The translations under genes were made by a program, and so were the position numbers. 64,000 nucleotides of DNA, taken from Thermoleophilia bacterium. GTDB taxonomy: Bacteria; Actinomycetota; Thermoleophilia; RBG-16-64-13. Below the pieces are notes generated by a model that worked only from the letters and a program-made list of their open reading frames with translations, was not told the origin of the DNA and did no database searches. Location: NCBI GenBank assembly GCA_027493445.1, contig JAOSKU010000001.1:2004822-2068821 (forward strand), written 5' to 3'. Position 1 is the first letter of the stretch. Each line of letters begins with the position of its first letter. This document shows, piece after piece, positions 16,901 to 25,066 of the stretch.

Positions 16901-17146
16901 CGAGATCTCTCCTTCGAGTCCTCGGATAAAGACGCGCCCTCCGTGCCGGCCGCCGTTCAGAGGCCTGTAGTGGTCGGATGCTCCCCGGGAAGGGTGACCC
17001 ACGAGCACCCAGCGTAGGAAGGCCAGTAGGGTGCTCTTGCCGGCCTCGTTGGCTCCCACGAACACGGTTAGACGATCGCCCAGACCCCGCTGCTCGTAGT
17101 CGTGGAACACACCGAAGCCGTCGACGAACCAGCCGTCTATGTGCAC
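13970..17146 (-). CDS. AAA ATPase with coiled coils, YhaN / SbcC-Rad50-like
   Basis: A 1058-residue SMC-like ATPase. Walker A GANEAGKST near residue 30 is followed by the YhaN-typical HYRPLNGGRHGG segment. Long Glu/Arg/Leu-rich coiled coils fill the middle, interrupted near residue 500 by a hydrophobic Gly/Ala segment that may be two membrane helices. The C-terminal half of the ATPase has the ABC signature-like QLSRGTLEQLYLSLRLGLA and Walker B VPVIMDDVLVNFD. The GTG start at 17146 overlaps the end of the partner nuclease gene by 10 bases. With that metallophosphoesterase it probably forms a DNA-end processing complex. A membrane segment also occurs in Bacillus YhaN relatives. The last residues overlap no other gene. 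Confidence 0.85.
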   Translation of the reverse strand: MHIDGWFVDGFGVFHDYEQRGLGDRLTVFVGANEAGKSTLLAFLRWVLVGHPSRGASDHYRPLNGGRHGGRVFIRGLEGEISVERMVGPRVPRVVFPDRAEEGDEAVRRLLGGVDAGLFNSVFAFSLSELQDLESLTGEGVRDRIFSAGIAGAGRSARQAIARLEKEAAELVRPRKGGRVNDLLSRLETVERKVAEARTAAIAYPALVEAELAAAATVRSLSEHEDARRAEERRYRVLEQLWPLHQELSEILGRLDRLEPVDRFPAEPEERLATVLSKAAAATGRISELEAEVNTKSVEIKGAQTSLREDLPGISARLEGLVARLSLYEDRVASLPEARGAFGTAKEALSRSLAVLGPAWDQERVRGFDTSLPRHEELRMWASKLEGALLAVRERERAYEPAAERARQAEVERDRLRSRLEGLEPTPGEEIRSQEAALRRLRADVQELRQLETKIDNLRALAQDREQALRMAVAMAGAGVGGGLGTLLGALAAAGLVAAAALGWVAGPGWAVGVGAAAAALAAAAYLTARSRRSLGAVVHGEERGLREAAESAARALAAAAEQAEVLRARVEKDAAFLGLGPRPTFSDIEDREVPLTDARERLLAREELEARLADAEEAFRQAAAQREHETSNLREASEAEGELHEEWMRWKTRAGFDRTLGPDGVTEFLRAIREAQQALRAQEETAGRLRRLQEELELWEDQAHDLLVELGLESGLVEGSGDVLPRRIRELARLCVEDQATRDRLGRLEEELRALEAKLRAAREGADRVERERAALLAEAGVADEADFREKLSVFRLRRELESRAAELRRDLDSRVGRGPEAEELRAELATGRMEHWSREAEGARRELEHATSDREAAIRQHRDAERNRQALEESSDVAAREMELGAVRAELEQALSRWRVVSAARSLIEETLAEYSRTRQPPVLAEASAGFCRVTGGAYQRILEREDSEGFVVLDDCGGVKLPEQLSRGTLEQLYLSLRLGLAREFARRTTSVPVIMDDVLVNFDPARAQATADLLTAFAAEQQVLFFTCHPATVDLLLSADPGVRVVPLGRATMR

Positions 17147-18414
17147 GCGCCGGCCTCCTCCTCCAGAAGATCGAGAGCCAGAGCCCGCGCCTCCTCGACG
17201 ACCGATGCCGCCTCTACCGCTTCCAGGGAGGCCGCGTGCACCGCCACCTTGCGGGGCGCGGAGCCCAGCACCCGCTCCGCGAGGAAGCAGGCCGCCTCTC
17301 CGTCCCTCTCCAGGTAGCCGTCGACTTGGCTGACCAGCGCGGCGGAGAAATCGTCGCGCGCACGAATCGCCTCCAGATCGATGGCAGGCCGGGTCTCGTC
17401 CCGTACCGACTCCCACCAGAGGAAGGGGTGCTCCCCCTCGTACTCGTCGCGCAGGTCACGCACCACGTCGTCAACGCTGCCCGCACAGCGAAGATCGGCG
17501 TGGACCGGCCCCCGGCCGCGCACAACCGTCCTCACCACCAGGGCGCGACCCTCCGCAGCGGCACGCAATCCCTCGGCCTCTCGCTGGAGCCGCCCGCGCA
17601 GACCGCCCAAGTCGGCAAGCCCGCTCACGTCGACTTCCAGGACGGCGAAGCGCACCTGGTCGACCGAAACAACGTCCACTCCGCGCACGGTGCCATCCTG
17701 CACGTGGACCACACAGGCGCCTTTGGGGCCGCGCTCGCTGGGCTTGAGGCTCCTTCCTTGCGTGCTGCCCGGGTAGACGACCCAAGGCCGGCCCTCATGC
17801 AGTACCTGCCCCCGGTGGATGTGCCCCAATGCCCAGTAGTCGAAGCCGGCGCTCAGGAGATGGTCGAGGGAGCAGGGGCTGTAGGGGGCGTGGGTCGCGT
17901 CGCCACCCACGTTGGCGTGCAGCAGCGCCACCTTCAATCCCGGCCCTTCGCTTGGCCGGAGACGGACCGCAAGGTTCTCGGACACCTCGCGGCGGCCATA
18001 GCTGATCCCTTGGACGCGCGCGAGGACCACGCCCTCGCGCTCCACGACCGACTCCTCCTGTACATCCGCTCCGAAGACGCGCACGCCCTCCGGCCACTCC
18101 CGCACTCCGGGCCACCCGCCGACCGGGTCGTGGTTTCCGTGCACCACGAAGACCCGGATACCGGCCTGGCTCAGCCGTCGCAACCCGGCCAAGAAGCGCA
18201 GCTGAGCCCGCACTCCCCGCTCGGCGCCGTCGTAGATGTCGCCGGCCAGGAGCAGGAAGGCCGCCTTGCGTTCGAGTGTGAGCCGCACGAGGTCGTCGAA
18301 AGCGGCCAAAGAAGCTTCGCGCAGAGCGTCGGCCACCTGGGGAGACGCCTCTCCGACTCCTTCATAAGGAGTGTCGAGGTGCAGATCGGCGGCGTGTATG
18401 AAGCAGAAGCTCAC
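17137..18414 (-). CDS. DNA repair exonuclease subunit, YhaO / SbcD-like metallophosphoesterase
   Basis: About 425 residues. The metal-binding motifs of calcineurin-like phosphoesterases occur in order: HAADLHLD (residues 7-14), [24 protein letters not shown] and GHIHRG. This is the Mre11/SbcD fold, and the gene is overlapped by the cognate ATPase gene downstream. I place the start at GTG 18414 ([14 protein letters not shown]), just before the first motif. An in-frame GTG at 18447 lies within a repeat copy and would add 11 residues (reading [10 protein letters not shown]). Neither has a clear ribosome site. The gene diverges from guaB across a repeat-filled 300-bp gap. Confidence 0.88.
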   Translation of the reverse strand: MSFCFIHAADLHLDTPYEGVGEASPQVADALREASLAAFDDLVRLTLERKAAFLLLAGDIYDGAERGVRAQLRFLAGLRRLSQAGIRVFVVHGNHDPVGGWPGVREWPEGVRVFGADVQEESVVEREGVVLARVQGISYGRREVSENLAVRLRPSEGPGLKVALLHANVGGDATHAPYSPCSLDHLLSAGFDYWALGHIHRGQVLHEGRPWVVYPGSTQGRSLKPSERGPKGACVVHVQDGTVRGVDVVSVDQVRFAVLEVDVSGLADLGGLRGRLQREAEGLRAAAEGRALVVRTVVRGRGPVHADLRCAGSVDDVVRDLRDEYEGEHPFLWWESVRDETRPAIDLEAIRARDDFSAALVSQVDGYLERDGEAACFLAERVLGSAPRKVAVHAASLEAVEAASVVEEARALALDLLEEEAGACT

Positions 18415-18434
18415 GAGGAGAATCGTAGCATCAA

Positions 18435-18541
18435 GAGCTCGTTTCACGATGGCGCTTCGCCGTCAGCACGCGACGGGCGAGTGCGAGGCGAGAAGCCCGT
18501 CTCGGAATGACGCCTCGCCGCCAGGGTGCGCTGGGCGCGGG
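18435..18541. repeat. Composite fragment of the dispersed repeat (R3)
   Basis: Begins GAGCTCGTTTCACGATGGCGCTTCGCCGTCAG, then at 18511 changes to GAATGACGCCTCGCCGCCAGG and GTGCGCTGGGCGCGGG, which matches the left end of the copy at 50236-50400. It looks like two repeat pieces joined and then abutted by the complete copy R4. It overlaps the possible upstream start of the YhaO-like gene. Confidence 0.6.
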
Positions 18542-18775
18542 CCTAGGAGGCTGTCGGAAAAAGAAACCTCGGCCGCCGGAGCGCACTGGGCGGCGCTACG
18601 CGTTGTCCTCAGTCGCGCCCGTAGCGCTGCTACGAGCGCTCCCTGCGTCCTAGCCTGGCGCATACCCAGCGCACTCCGGCGGCGAAGCGTCATTTCCCGA
18701 CAGCCTGCTAGCGCCGGTCGCATGCAGGGCGACAGGCTTTCCGCTAGAATCGACGAAAAGGAAGAGGAGGTTCGG
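18448..18775. other. Divergent intergenic region between the YhaO-like gene and guaB
   Basis: About 330 bases, mostly repeat copies R3 (to 18541) and R4 (18543-18711). The remaining 64 bases before guaB include a possible -10 box TAGAAT at 18745-18750 and the guaB ribosome site GAGGAGG near 18765. No convincing -35 is visible. Confidence 0.5.
18543..18711. repeat. Dispersed palindromic repeat, complete copy R4
   Basis: About 169 bp bounded by inverted ends CTAGGAGGCTGTCGG and CGACAGCCTGCTAG. Internal arms CCGCCGGAGCGCACTGGG and CCCAGCGCACTCCGGCGG are near-perfect inverted repeats, so the element can fold into one long hairpin. The core GTCGCGCCCGTAGC followed by GCTACG and GCTCCCTGCGTCC is shared with copies R6 and R8. 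Its outer ends differ from the GAGCTCGTTTCAG ends of those copies, so there are at least two end types. Confidence 0.75.
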
Positions 18776-20242
18776 GTGATCAACTGGGAGCAGAAGTTCG
18801 AGGCCGAAGGCCTTTCGTTCGATGACGTCCTGCTGATTCCGGCCGAATCCAGGGTCCTACCCCGCGAGACCGACGTCAGCACCCGGCTCACCAAGTCGAT
18901 CACACTGAACATCCCCCTGCTCTCCGCCGCCATGGACACGGTGTCGGAGACCTCTCTGGCCATCGCTCTGGCCCGGGAGGGCGGCCTCACCATCGTTCAC
19001 AAGAACCAGCCCATCGAGCGCCAGGCCGACATGGTCCGCAAGGTGAAGCGCAGTGAGGCCGGCATGATCGTCGACCCCATTACCCTGCCTCCGACGGCCA
19101 CCTACGGCGACGCCGAGGCCCTCATGGCCGAGTACAAGATCAGCGGCGTGCCCATCGTCCACCCCGACGGGACGCTGGCCGGCATCGTCACCAACCGGGA
19201 CACGCGTTTCGAAACCGATTTCAGCCGTCCAATCAGAGACCTGATGACTTCCGAGAACCTGGTCACCGTGCCGGTGGGCACCACCCTCGATCAAGCCCTC
19301 GAGCAGTTCAAGATCCACAAGATCGAGAAGCTGCTGGTGGTCGACGACGACTTCAAGCTCCGGGGACTCATCACCATCAAGGACATCATGAAGAAGATCG
19401 AGTTCCCCAACGCCTGCAAGGACGAGCTGGGCCGCTTGCGGGTGGGCGCGGCCGTGGGCGTGGCCGCCGACACCGCCGACCGCATGACGGCCCTGGTCGA
19501 GGCGCAGGCCGACGTAGTCTGCGTCGACACGGCCCACGGCCACTCCCGGGGCGTGCTCGACACGATCGAGCAGATCCGTGAGAGCTACCCCCACGTCCAG
19601 CTCCTGGCCGGCAATGTGGGCACGGCCGCGGGAGCCCGCGCACTCATCGAGCGCGGGGTCGACGGCATCAAGGTGGGGATCGGCCCGGGCTCTATCTGCA
19701 CCACGCGCGTGGTGACCGGCTGCGGGGTGCCGCAGATCACGGCGGTGGCCCAGTGTGCCCGGGTGGCCGAGGAGCACGACGTACCCCTGATCGCCGACGG
19801 GGGCATCCGGTACTCGGGAGATCTGGTCAAGGCCATCGCCGCCGGCGCCAACAGCGTGATGATCGGGTCGCTCTTCGCGGGCACCACCGAGAGCCCCGGT
19901 GAACGCATCCTCTGGGAAGGCCGGAGCTACAAGGTCTACCGGGCCATGGGTTCGGTGGGGGCCATGAGCGAGGGGAGCGGGGATCGTTACTTCCAGGAGG
20001 GGCAGAAGAAGCTGGTGCCCGAGGGCATCGAAGGCATGGTGCCCCACAAAGGTCCCTTGGGCGACCTGGTCTACCAGCTGGTCGGGGGTCTGCGGGCGGG
20101 CATGGGCTACACGGGCAGCGCCACCATCGACGACCTGCGCTGCAGAGCCCGCTTCATGAAGATCTCCACGGCCGGACTCATCGAGAGCCACCCGCATGAC
20201 GTGCAGATCACCAAGGAAGCGCCCAACTACGAGAGACGCTAG
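18776..20242 (+). CDS. guaB: IMP dehydrogenase
   Basis: A 488-residue enzyme oxidising IMP to XMP, the rate-limiting step to GMP. GTG at 18776 has GAGGAGG eight bases upstream. The protein starts [15 protein letters not shown]. The catalytic barrel is interrupted by two CBS domains (about residues 97-210). The active-site loop [11 protein letters not shown] gives the nucleophilic Cys at 308. The flap region with [13 protein letters not shown] and the C-terminal segment are complete. It is the only housekeeping gene on the plus strand here. It is preceded by 300 bases rich in dispersed repeats and converges on recO with 35 bases between stops. Confidence 0.97.
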   Translation: MINWEQKFEAEGLSFDDVLLIPAESRVLPRETDVSTRLTKSITLNIPLLSAAMDTVSETSLAIALAREGGLTIVHKNQPIERQADMVRKVKRSEAGMIVDPITLPPTATYGDAEALMAEYKISGVPIVHPDGTLAGIVTNRDTRFETDFSRPIRDLMTSENLVTVPVGTTLDQALEQFKIHKIEKLLVVDDDFKLRGLITIKDIMKKIEFPNACKDELGRLRVGAAVGVAADTADRMTALVEAQADVVCVDTAHGHSRGVLDTIEQIRESYPHVQLLAGNVGTAAGARALIERGVDGIKVGIGPGSICTTRVVTGCGVPQITAVAQCARVAEEHDVPLIADGGIRYSGDLVKAIAAGANSVMIGSLFAGTTESPGERILWEGRSYKVYRAMGSVGAMSEGSGDRYFQEGQKKLVPEGIEGMVPHKGPLGDLVYQLVGGLRAGMGYTGSATIDDLRCRARFMKISTAGLIESHPHDVQITKEAPNYERR

Positions 20243-20277
20243 CGCTTACGCCCGTCCGGCTCCACACCTACCCGGGC

Positions 20278-21000
20278 TCAGTGGCCATGGTAAAGCAACG
20301 TCTGGGTCAGGGCCCGCTCCACCTCGCCTATCACCTCCGGGGTCAACTCGCGCCCGTCCACCTGACCCAGCGGCCTTTCCAGCAGCTCGTGCAGTCCGGC
20401 CATCCCCTCCGGGCTGATGGCGAAGCAGTCGTGGGCTTCACCCGAGAAACAGTCGGCGCAGAGCACCCCGCCCAGCGACGGCCGGAAGGCGCAAAGCAGC
20501 TCGCCGCTGCCGCACTCGGTGCAGGCGTCCAGCTCCGGGAGATAGCCAAGAGCCAGCAGGAGCTTGAGACGAGTAGCCAGCACTGCCAAATGGGCCTCCC
20601 CCCGCTGCTCGGCCTGGCCAAGCCGCGCAATGCCCCGCACCAACAGGTTGAAGGCGGCTGGGTTCTCCTCTTCCTCGGGAAAGAGGCTCCGTACCGCCTC
20701 CAGGAGCCGACCACCGGCCTCCATGCGGAAGAGCTCGTCGCGTACCGCCTGGAAGGTGCGGATGGTCTCGACGCTCGTGACCGTATAGAGGCTGCCGCGC
20801 CCCGGATGGAGCATGACGTGCACCAGGCTGAAAGGCTCGAGCCGCCCGCCCATCCGCGAAGAGGTCCGACGCACCCCCTTGGCCACGGCCGAGAGACGGC
20901 CGAGCTCTCTGGTATAGAAGGTGATGATCCGGTCGGCCTCGCGCAAGCGCATCGACCCGATGACCAGAGCTTCGGTCTTCAGGGAGCGGATTCCGGTCAT
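20278..21000 (-). CDS. recO: DNA repair protein RecO
   Basis: A 240-residue recombination mediator that loads RecA with RecR in the RecFOR pathway. The N-terminal OB fold begins LKTEALVIGSMRLREADRI, followed by VAKGVRRTSSRMGGRLEPF, the RecO signature. The C-terminal zinc finger has CTECG and CADC pairs around residues 170-200, typical of Gram-positive RecO. ATG start at 21000. It is 34 bases after the deoC gene, in the era-cdd-ybeY-phoH operon context where recO is often found. Confidence 0.95.
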   Translation of the reverse strand: MTGIRSLKTEALVIGSMRLREADRIITFYTRELGRLSAVAKGVRRTSSRMGGRLEPFSLVHVMLHPGRGSLYTVTSVETIRTFQAVRDELFRMEAGGRLLEAVRSLFPEEEENPAAFNLLVRGIARLGQAEQRGEAHLAVLATRLKLLLALGYLPELDACTECGSGELLCAFRPSLGGVLCADCFSGEAHDCFAISPEGMAGLHELLERPLGQVDGRELTPEVIGEVERALTQTLLYHGH

Positions 21001-21034
21001 GAGCGCGCGGTCCTACTGCGCGGGAAAGGGAGTC

Positions 21035-21733
21035 CTACTCGGAGCGCTCGACCGAAAAGGTGCGCATGATCTCCACCGCGTTCGACGTGCCGATGCGCGC
21101 CGCGCCCGCATTGATCATCAGCTCGGCGTCGGCTGCGGTGCGAATGCCGCCGGCCGCCTTGACACCCACGTTCTCGGAGAGGAGGTCGCGGAACAGCTCC
21201 ACGTCGCGCGCGGTCGCGCCCCCGGGCCCCTTGCCCGTCGATGTCTTGATGAAGTCCGCCCCGGAGTCCTCTACGATCTTCGCGACCAGTCTCTTCAGCT
21301 TGTCGTCGAGGTAGCAGGCCTCCACGATGACCTTGATCAGCACGAGCCCCCGCCCGGTATTGACACTCTTCATGCGCACGGCGCGCACCAGGCTGGAGAG
21401 CTCGTCGCGCACGTAGCGGAAATCCCCCGAGAGCATGGCCGGGATGTTCATCACCACGTCGAGCTCGTCGGCCCCGCTGGCCACCGCGTTCTCGGCCGCC
21501 AGGATCTTGGCGCGCTGGCCGTCGGCCCCGTAGGGGAAGGAGACCACCGTCCCGACCTTGACGTCGTGGCCCATCAGAAGCTTCTTGGCCTGCGGCACGA
21601 AGTACGGGAAGACGCACATGGAAGCGAAGTGGTATTCGACGGCGTCCTTCGCGAGCCGCTCCAGGTCGACCACCGTGCAGGTGGGGTCGAGCATCGTGCT
21701 GTCGATAGTCTTGGCAAGTTCCTCTACTCTCAC
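21035..21733 (-). CDS. deoC: Deoxyribose-phosphate aldolase
   Basis: A 232-residue class I aldolase splitting 2-deoxyribose 5-phosphate into acetaldehyde and glyceraldehyde 3-phosphate. Catalytic residues are visible: Schiff-base Lys at 163 (FIKTSTG), Asp92 in ELDVVMN, and a C-terminal GGIRTAADA phosphate-binding loop. GTG start at 21733 follows GGGAG by six bases. Nearby cdd, upp and purine genes suggest nucleoside salvage in this organism, though deoC here is within the era-recO cluster. Confidence 0.94.
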   Translation of the reverse strand: MRVEELAKTIDSTMLDPTCTVVDLERLAKDAVEYHFASMCVFPYFVPQAKKLLMGHDVKVGTVVSFPYGADGQRAKILAAENAVASGADELDVVMNIPAMLSGDFRYVRDELSSLVRAVRMKSVNTGRGLVLIKVIVEACYLDDKLKRLVAKIVEDSGADFIKTSTGKGPGGATARDVELFRDLLSENVGVKAAGGIRTAADAELMINAGAARIGTSNAVEIMRTFSVERSE

Positions 21734-21814
21734 GTCGTCTCCCTCTAGACGGACATCTCGTCCGCGTGGTAGCGCACGCCTCTATTCTACACCGGCGGTC
21801 AAGGCGCCGGCCGA

Positions 21815-21893
21815 CTGAGGACGCCGCATCGGGCCGCCCAGTGCGGCCTGGGGGCCAAGGCTTCGTTCCGAGCCGAGCTCCAGAGCTCGAGTT
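21815..21893 (-). repeat. Dispersed palindromic repeat, half copy R5
   Basis: Reads GAGGACGCCGCATCGGGCCG, then CAGTGCGGCC, AAGGCTTCGTTCCGAGC and GAGCTC. This is the reverse complement of the left half of copies R6 and R8. Its end abuts the TAG stop codon of era (21894-21896). The other half is missing. Confidence 0.65.
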
Positions 21894-22781
21894 CTAAAGC
21901 CCCAGGGTGTCGAGCATCCGGGTGTTCTCGCGCCAGTGCCTGCGCACCTTCACCACCAGCTCCAGGAACACACGGGTGCCCAGCAATCGCTCGATGTCCC
22001 GGCGGGCCTCGCTGCCGATGCGCTTGATACGCGCGCCGTCCTCCCCCAAGACGATGGGCTTCTGCGAGTCGCGCTCCACATAGATGGCCGCCCGGATGTC
22101 GACCAGCTCGCGCCCAATTCGGGGTTCGAACTCCAGCACCTCCACGGCGAGGGCGTGGGGCACCTCCTGCTCGGTCAGGGCTATGGCCTTCTCCCTGATG
22201 AACTCGGCCACCAGCCGGATCTCAGGCTGGTCGGTGACCACGCCCGCGGGAAAGTACTCGGGGCCTTCCGGCAGCAGCGCCAGGAGCTCGGCCACCAACC
22301 CATCGACCCCGGCGCCCTCCAGAGCGCTCACCAGGTGCGCGCCGTGGAAGTCCGCCAAGGAGCGGGCCGTTTCGAGCCGCGCCTGCGCCTGCTCGGGGGA
22401 GAGCAGGTCCACCTTGTTGACGGCCACCACCACCGGCGTCCTCGCCTCGCTCAGCGCCCGGGCGATGAAGCGGTCGCCGCCGCCCACGGTCTCGGCCCCG
22501 TTCAGCATGAAGAGCACCGAGTCGACCTCAGTCAGGGTCTCGTTGACCAGCCGCTGCATGCGACTGGTGAGTGCGTCACGCGGCTTCTGGAACCCGGGGA
22601 TGTCGAGCAGCACGAGCTGCGTGCTCGGCCCGGTGAGGACCCCCGCGATACGGTGCCGCGTGGTTTGCGGCTTGCTGGATGTGATGCTGACCTTGCGCCC
22701 GAGGATTCGATTGACCAGAGTCGATTTGCCCACGTTGGGCCGGCCTACCAGGGCCACGAACCCCGAGCGGAACTCAGTCAC
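21894..22781 (-). CDS. era: GTPase Era
   Basis: A 295-residue GTPase that binds 16S rRNA and assists 30S assembly. G1 GRPNVGKST (13-21), G2 region ITSSKPQTTRHRI, G3 DIPGF, G4 NKVD and the C-terminal KH domain with GEDGARIKRIGSEAR are all intact. The ATG overlaps the end of the upstream acetyltransferase gene. Clustering with ybeY, cdd, dgkA and recO is the classical Gram-positive arrangement. Confidence 0.97.
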   Translation of the reverse strand: MTEFRSGFVALVGRPNVGKSTLVNRILGRKVSITSSKPQTTRHRIAGVLTGPSTQLVLLDIPGFQKPRDALTSRMQRLVNETLTEVDSVLFMLNGAETVGGGDRFIARALSEARTPVVVAVNKVDLLSPEQAQARLETARSLADFHGAHLVSALEGAGVDGLVAELLALLPEGPEYFPAGVVTDQPEIRLVAEFIREKAIALTEQEVPHALAVEVLEFEPRIGRELVDIRAAIYVERDSQKPIVLGEDGARIKRIGSEARRDIERLLGTRVFLELVVKVRRHWRENTRMLDTLGL

Positions 22782-23313
22782 GGCCCGCCCGCCGATCTCC
22801 CGGCGCTTCAGGCCCGGTCAATCCGGCCGCCGCGCCAGCAGAGTGCCTGCCGGCCGACGACGTCCGCCACTCCATGAGGTAGCGGTCCTCGCCCGGACCG
22901 TAGAAATCGGCTGCCAGCCGCAGGGTCTCGAAGCCGAAGCCCTCGTACAGCCCGATGGCCGCCCGGTTGGCCGGGCTGACGGACATGCGCAGACCCGCGC
23001 CGCCGGCCTGGCGCACCTGTTCGGCCACGTAGGAGAGAAGCCGCCGGCCGAAACCGCGGCCTTGCCAAGCCGGTCGTACGTAGAATCCGAAGACCCAGAA
23101 CATGCCGGGCTCGTCGAACATGCGCAGGAGCTGACAGGAGCCGGCCGCCACGCCGTCCACCCGCAGCAGATAGATGGCCCCGACGTGGGCCACCACACCC
23201 AGGTCGAAGCTGCGCAGCCCGGTCTGGCCGAAGGCCTCCGCGTCGTAGCGACCCAGCTCGGCGAGCACGCTCGGATCCGGGTCGACGACCCGCTCGATGG
23301 TCGCGCCGGTCAC
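22774..23313 (-). CDS. GNAT-family N-acetyltransferase
   Basis: A 179-residue acetyltransferase. The acetyl-CoA-binding motif is WQGRGFGRRLLSYVAEQ (R/Q-x-x-G-x-G/A) near residue 95, preceded by the beta-strand VFGFYVRPA and followed by SPANRAAIGLYEGFGFE. It resembles RimI-like enzymes. GTG at 23313 overlaps the cytidine deaminase stop (GTGA). The C-terminal 25 residues are low-complexity Ala/Gly/Arg. Target unknown. Confidence 0.85.
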   Translation of the reverse strand: MTGATIERVVDPDPSVLAELGRYDAEAFGQTGLRSFDLGVVAHVGAIYLLRVDGVAAGSCQLLRMFDEPGMFWVFGFYVRPAWQGRGFGRRLLSYVAEQVRQAGGAGLRMSVSPANRAAIGLYEGFGFETLRLAADFYGPGEDRYLMEWRTSSAGRHSAGAAAGLTGPEAPGDRRAGRD

Positions 23314-23762
23314 GGAGTCTCCTCCCCGGCTGCCGCCCCGGACACAAGTCTCGCCCCATCGAGCGCGAAGGCCGAGGGCAGCAAGGTCGAGACCGGCTCC
23401 GAGACCCATTGGCCCTCCCGGCGCCATACGACCCGCACTCCGGGCCCGAACTCGGCAAGGAACTGCCGGCACATGCCGCAAGGAGCGACGGTGGAGGCCG
23501 CCTGGTCCCCCCCGGCCATGGCCACCGCCCGGATCTCGCTCTCACCGGCGGTCACGGCGGAGCCCACGGCGTTGCGCTCGGCGCACAGAGCGACCGGGTA
23601 GCTGGCATTCTCCACGTTCACCCCCAGGTACACCTGCCCGCTTCCGCCCAGCACCGCGGCCCCCACCTGGAATCCCGAGTAAGGGGCGTAGGCCCGGGCC
23701 GCCACGGCCCGGGCCGCCTCCACCAGCCGCCGCTCGCCAGCGGTGAGCCCGTATTCGCTCAT
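23310..23762 (-). CDS. cdd: Cytidine deaminase
   Basis: About 150 residues, a homotetrameric-type cytidine/deoxycytidine deaminase in pyrimidine salvage. Zinc and catalytic motif CAERNA (Cys and Glu) and PCGMCRQ (two Cys ligands) are present, and the N-terminal YSGFQVGAAVL segment is typical. ATG at 23762 has GGAG upstream. An ATG 15 bases further upstream is less likely. Coupled to the GNAT gene by a four-base overlap. Confidence 0.95.
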   Translation of the reverse strand: MSEYGLTAGERRLVEAARAVAARAYAPYSGFQVGAAVLGGSGQVYLGVNVENASYPVALCAERNAVGSAVTAGESEIRAVAMAGGDQAASTVAPCGMCRQFLAEFGPGVRVVWRREGQWVSEPVSTLLPSAFALDGARLVSGAAAGEETP

Positions 23763-23832
23763 ACCACGCCTCTCCATCTTCGTTGCAGGGCGGCTGCGCC
23801 GCCGGAACCGACCCCACCCCGGCCGGCAGGGT

Positions 23833-24555
23833 TCAATACCACAGCTGGAAGACCGCGGTCACCACGATTATGCCCAGTACGGCCCCCAGGACCACCTCCA
23901 GAGTGGTATGGATGCCGGCCTCGACCCGGGTCTGTGCCGTCAAAGCCGCCATGAAGAAAGCAAGGGCGCTGACGAGCATGCCGTGGGGGCGGCCCACGAC
24001 GAGGTAGGTAACCGCCATCCACCCCGCGAAGGCCACGGCGGCATGCCCGGAGGGCAGGCCGCCGGACAGCAGAGTGGTGCGACCCGAGAGAGCCTTGAGC
24101 ACGATAGTCAGGAGCACGGCTACCACCAGGGCCACAAAGGTCAAATGGACGGGAGAGCGGCGGACGTGAGTGAGCACGCTCGCGGCACTCCCGCTTGCCC
24201 GATCGACGAAGACAAAGTAGGCCACCACCAGGGAGTTGACTGCGGCCACCAACACCGCCCCGGCCGCCACGTCCTTGACGATCTTGGCTCGTGGATCGAA
24301 GGCGGTGGTGACCATGTCGACCGCGGCCTCGACGGCCGTGTTGATCATCTCGGTGACCAGCACGAAGGTGATGGCGATGAACACCGCCAGCAGCTCCACG
24401 CGGGAAAGGTTGAAGAAGAGGCTCGCCAGGAGGACCAGCACAGCCAGGCCGAAGTGGATGCGGATATTGCGCTGGTGCCGGAAGACGTAAACCAGGCCCT
24501 GGAAAGCGTAGTTGAAGCTCTCCAGCAGCGTGGTGGGGCGGCGTTCCTCGGTCAC
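23833..24555 (-). CDS. Fusion of diacylglycerol/undecaprenol kinase (DgkA) and PAP2 phosphatase domains
   Basis: A 240-residue membrane protein. Residues 1 to about 120 are DgkA-like: SFNYAFQGLVYVFRHQRNIRIH, then FVLVTEMINTAVEAAVDM with the catalytic Glu, three helices. Residues about 130-240 are PAP2-like: LKALSGRTTLL, the PSGHAA motif with its His, and TRVEAGIHTTLEVVLG, where His is kept but the usual final Asp is replaced by Glu. In Gram-positive bacteria DgkA phosphorylates undecaprenol and PAP2 enzymes dephosphorylate undecaprenyl diphosphate, so the fusion could manage the lipid-carrier pool for wall synthesis. GTG start at 24555 lies 7 bases after the ybeY stop. Confidence 0.85.
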   Translation of the reverse strand: MTEERRPTTLLESFNYAFQGLVYVFRHQRNIRIHFGLAVLVLLASLFFNLSRVELLAVFIAITFVLVTEMINTAVEAAVDMVTTAFDPRAKIVKDVAAGAVLVAAVNSLVVAYFVFVDRASGSAASVLTHVRRSPVHLTFVALVVAVLLTIVLKALSGRTTLLSGGLPSGHAAVAFAGWMAVTYLVVGRPHGMLVSALAFFMAALTAQTRVEAGIHTTLEVVLGAVLGIIVVTAVFQLWY

Positions 24556-24562
24556 CCCGGCC

Positions 24563-25066
24563 TTACCCGTCGTGCAGAAGGTCGGCAGCTCCAAAGGGCA
24601 GCTCCTCGAGCAGGAGCGACTCTCGACTGCCCATCTCTCCCTCGTCGGTTTCGTGATCGTAGCCCAGCAGGTGCAGCACCCCGTGCACGATGAGACGGCG
24701 CAGCTCCTCCCCGAGCTCGACGCGGTCGCCGGCGGCATTGGCCTGAGCCACAGCCGGACAGACCACCACGTCGCCCAAATAGGGCGCCGGCTGGTAGATC
24801 TCCTCGGGTTCGGGCCAGCCGGCGTCGTCGCCCGCGGGGAAGGAGAGCACGTCGGTCGGTCCAGCCACGCCCCTGTAGCGCTCGTTGAGCTCGGCCATGG
24901 CCTCCTGGGACAGGAACGCCACGGAAAGGCCGGCGACAGTCGCCTCCCGGCGCAGCACCGCGGCGGCCAGGGCCGCAACACCCTCTTCACGCACGGTCAA
25001 AAGGGTGTCGTTCGTAACCTCCACGAACCGGCCGGGTTCCGAAGCGCCGGCCGCCCCGGAGTTCAC
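24563..25066 (-). CDS. ybeY: Endoribonuclease YbeY (16S rRNA maturation)
   Basis: A 167-residue metalloprotein. The zinc site HGVLHLLGYDHE is exact, and the family segment TDVLSFPAG precedes it. It acts in 16S rRNA 3' processing and ribosome quality control, consistent with era close by. GTG at 25066 overlaps the pgpH stop (GTGA). Confidence 0.95.
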   Translation of the reverse strand: MNSGAAGASEPGRFVEVTNDTLLTVREEGVAALAAAVLRREATVAGLSVAFLSQEAMAELNERYRGVAGPTDVLSFPAGDDAGWPEPEEIYQPAPYLGDVVVCPAVAQANAAGDRVELGEELRRLIVHGVLHLLGYDHETDEGEMGSRESLLLEELPFGAADLLHDG

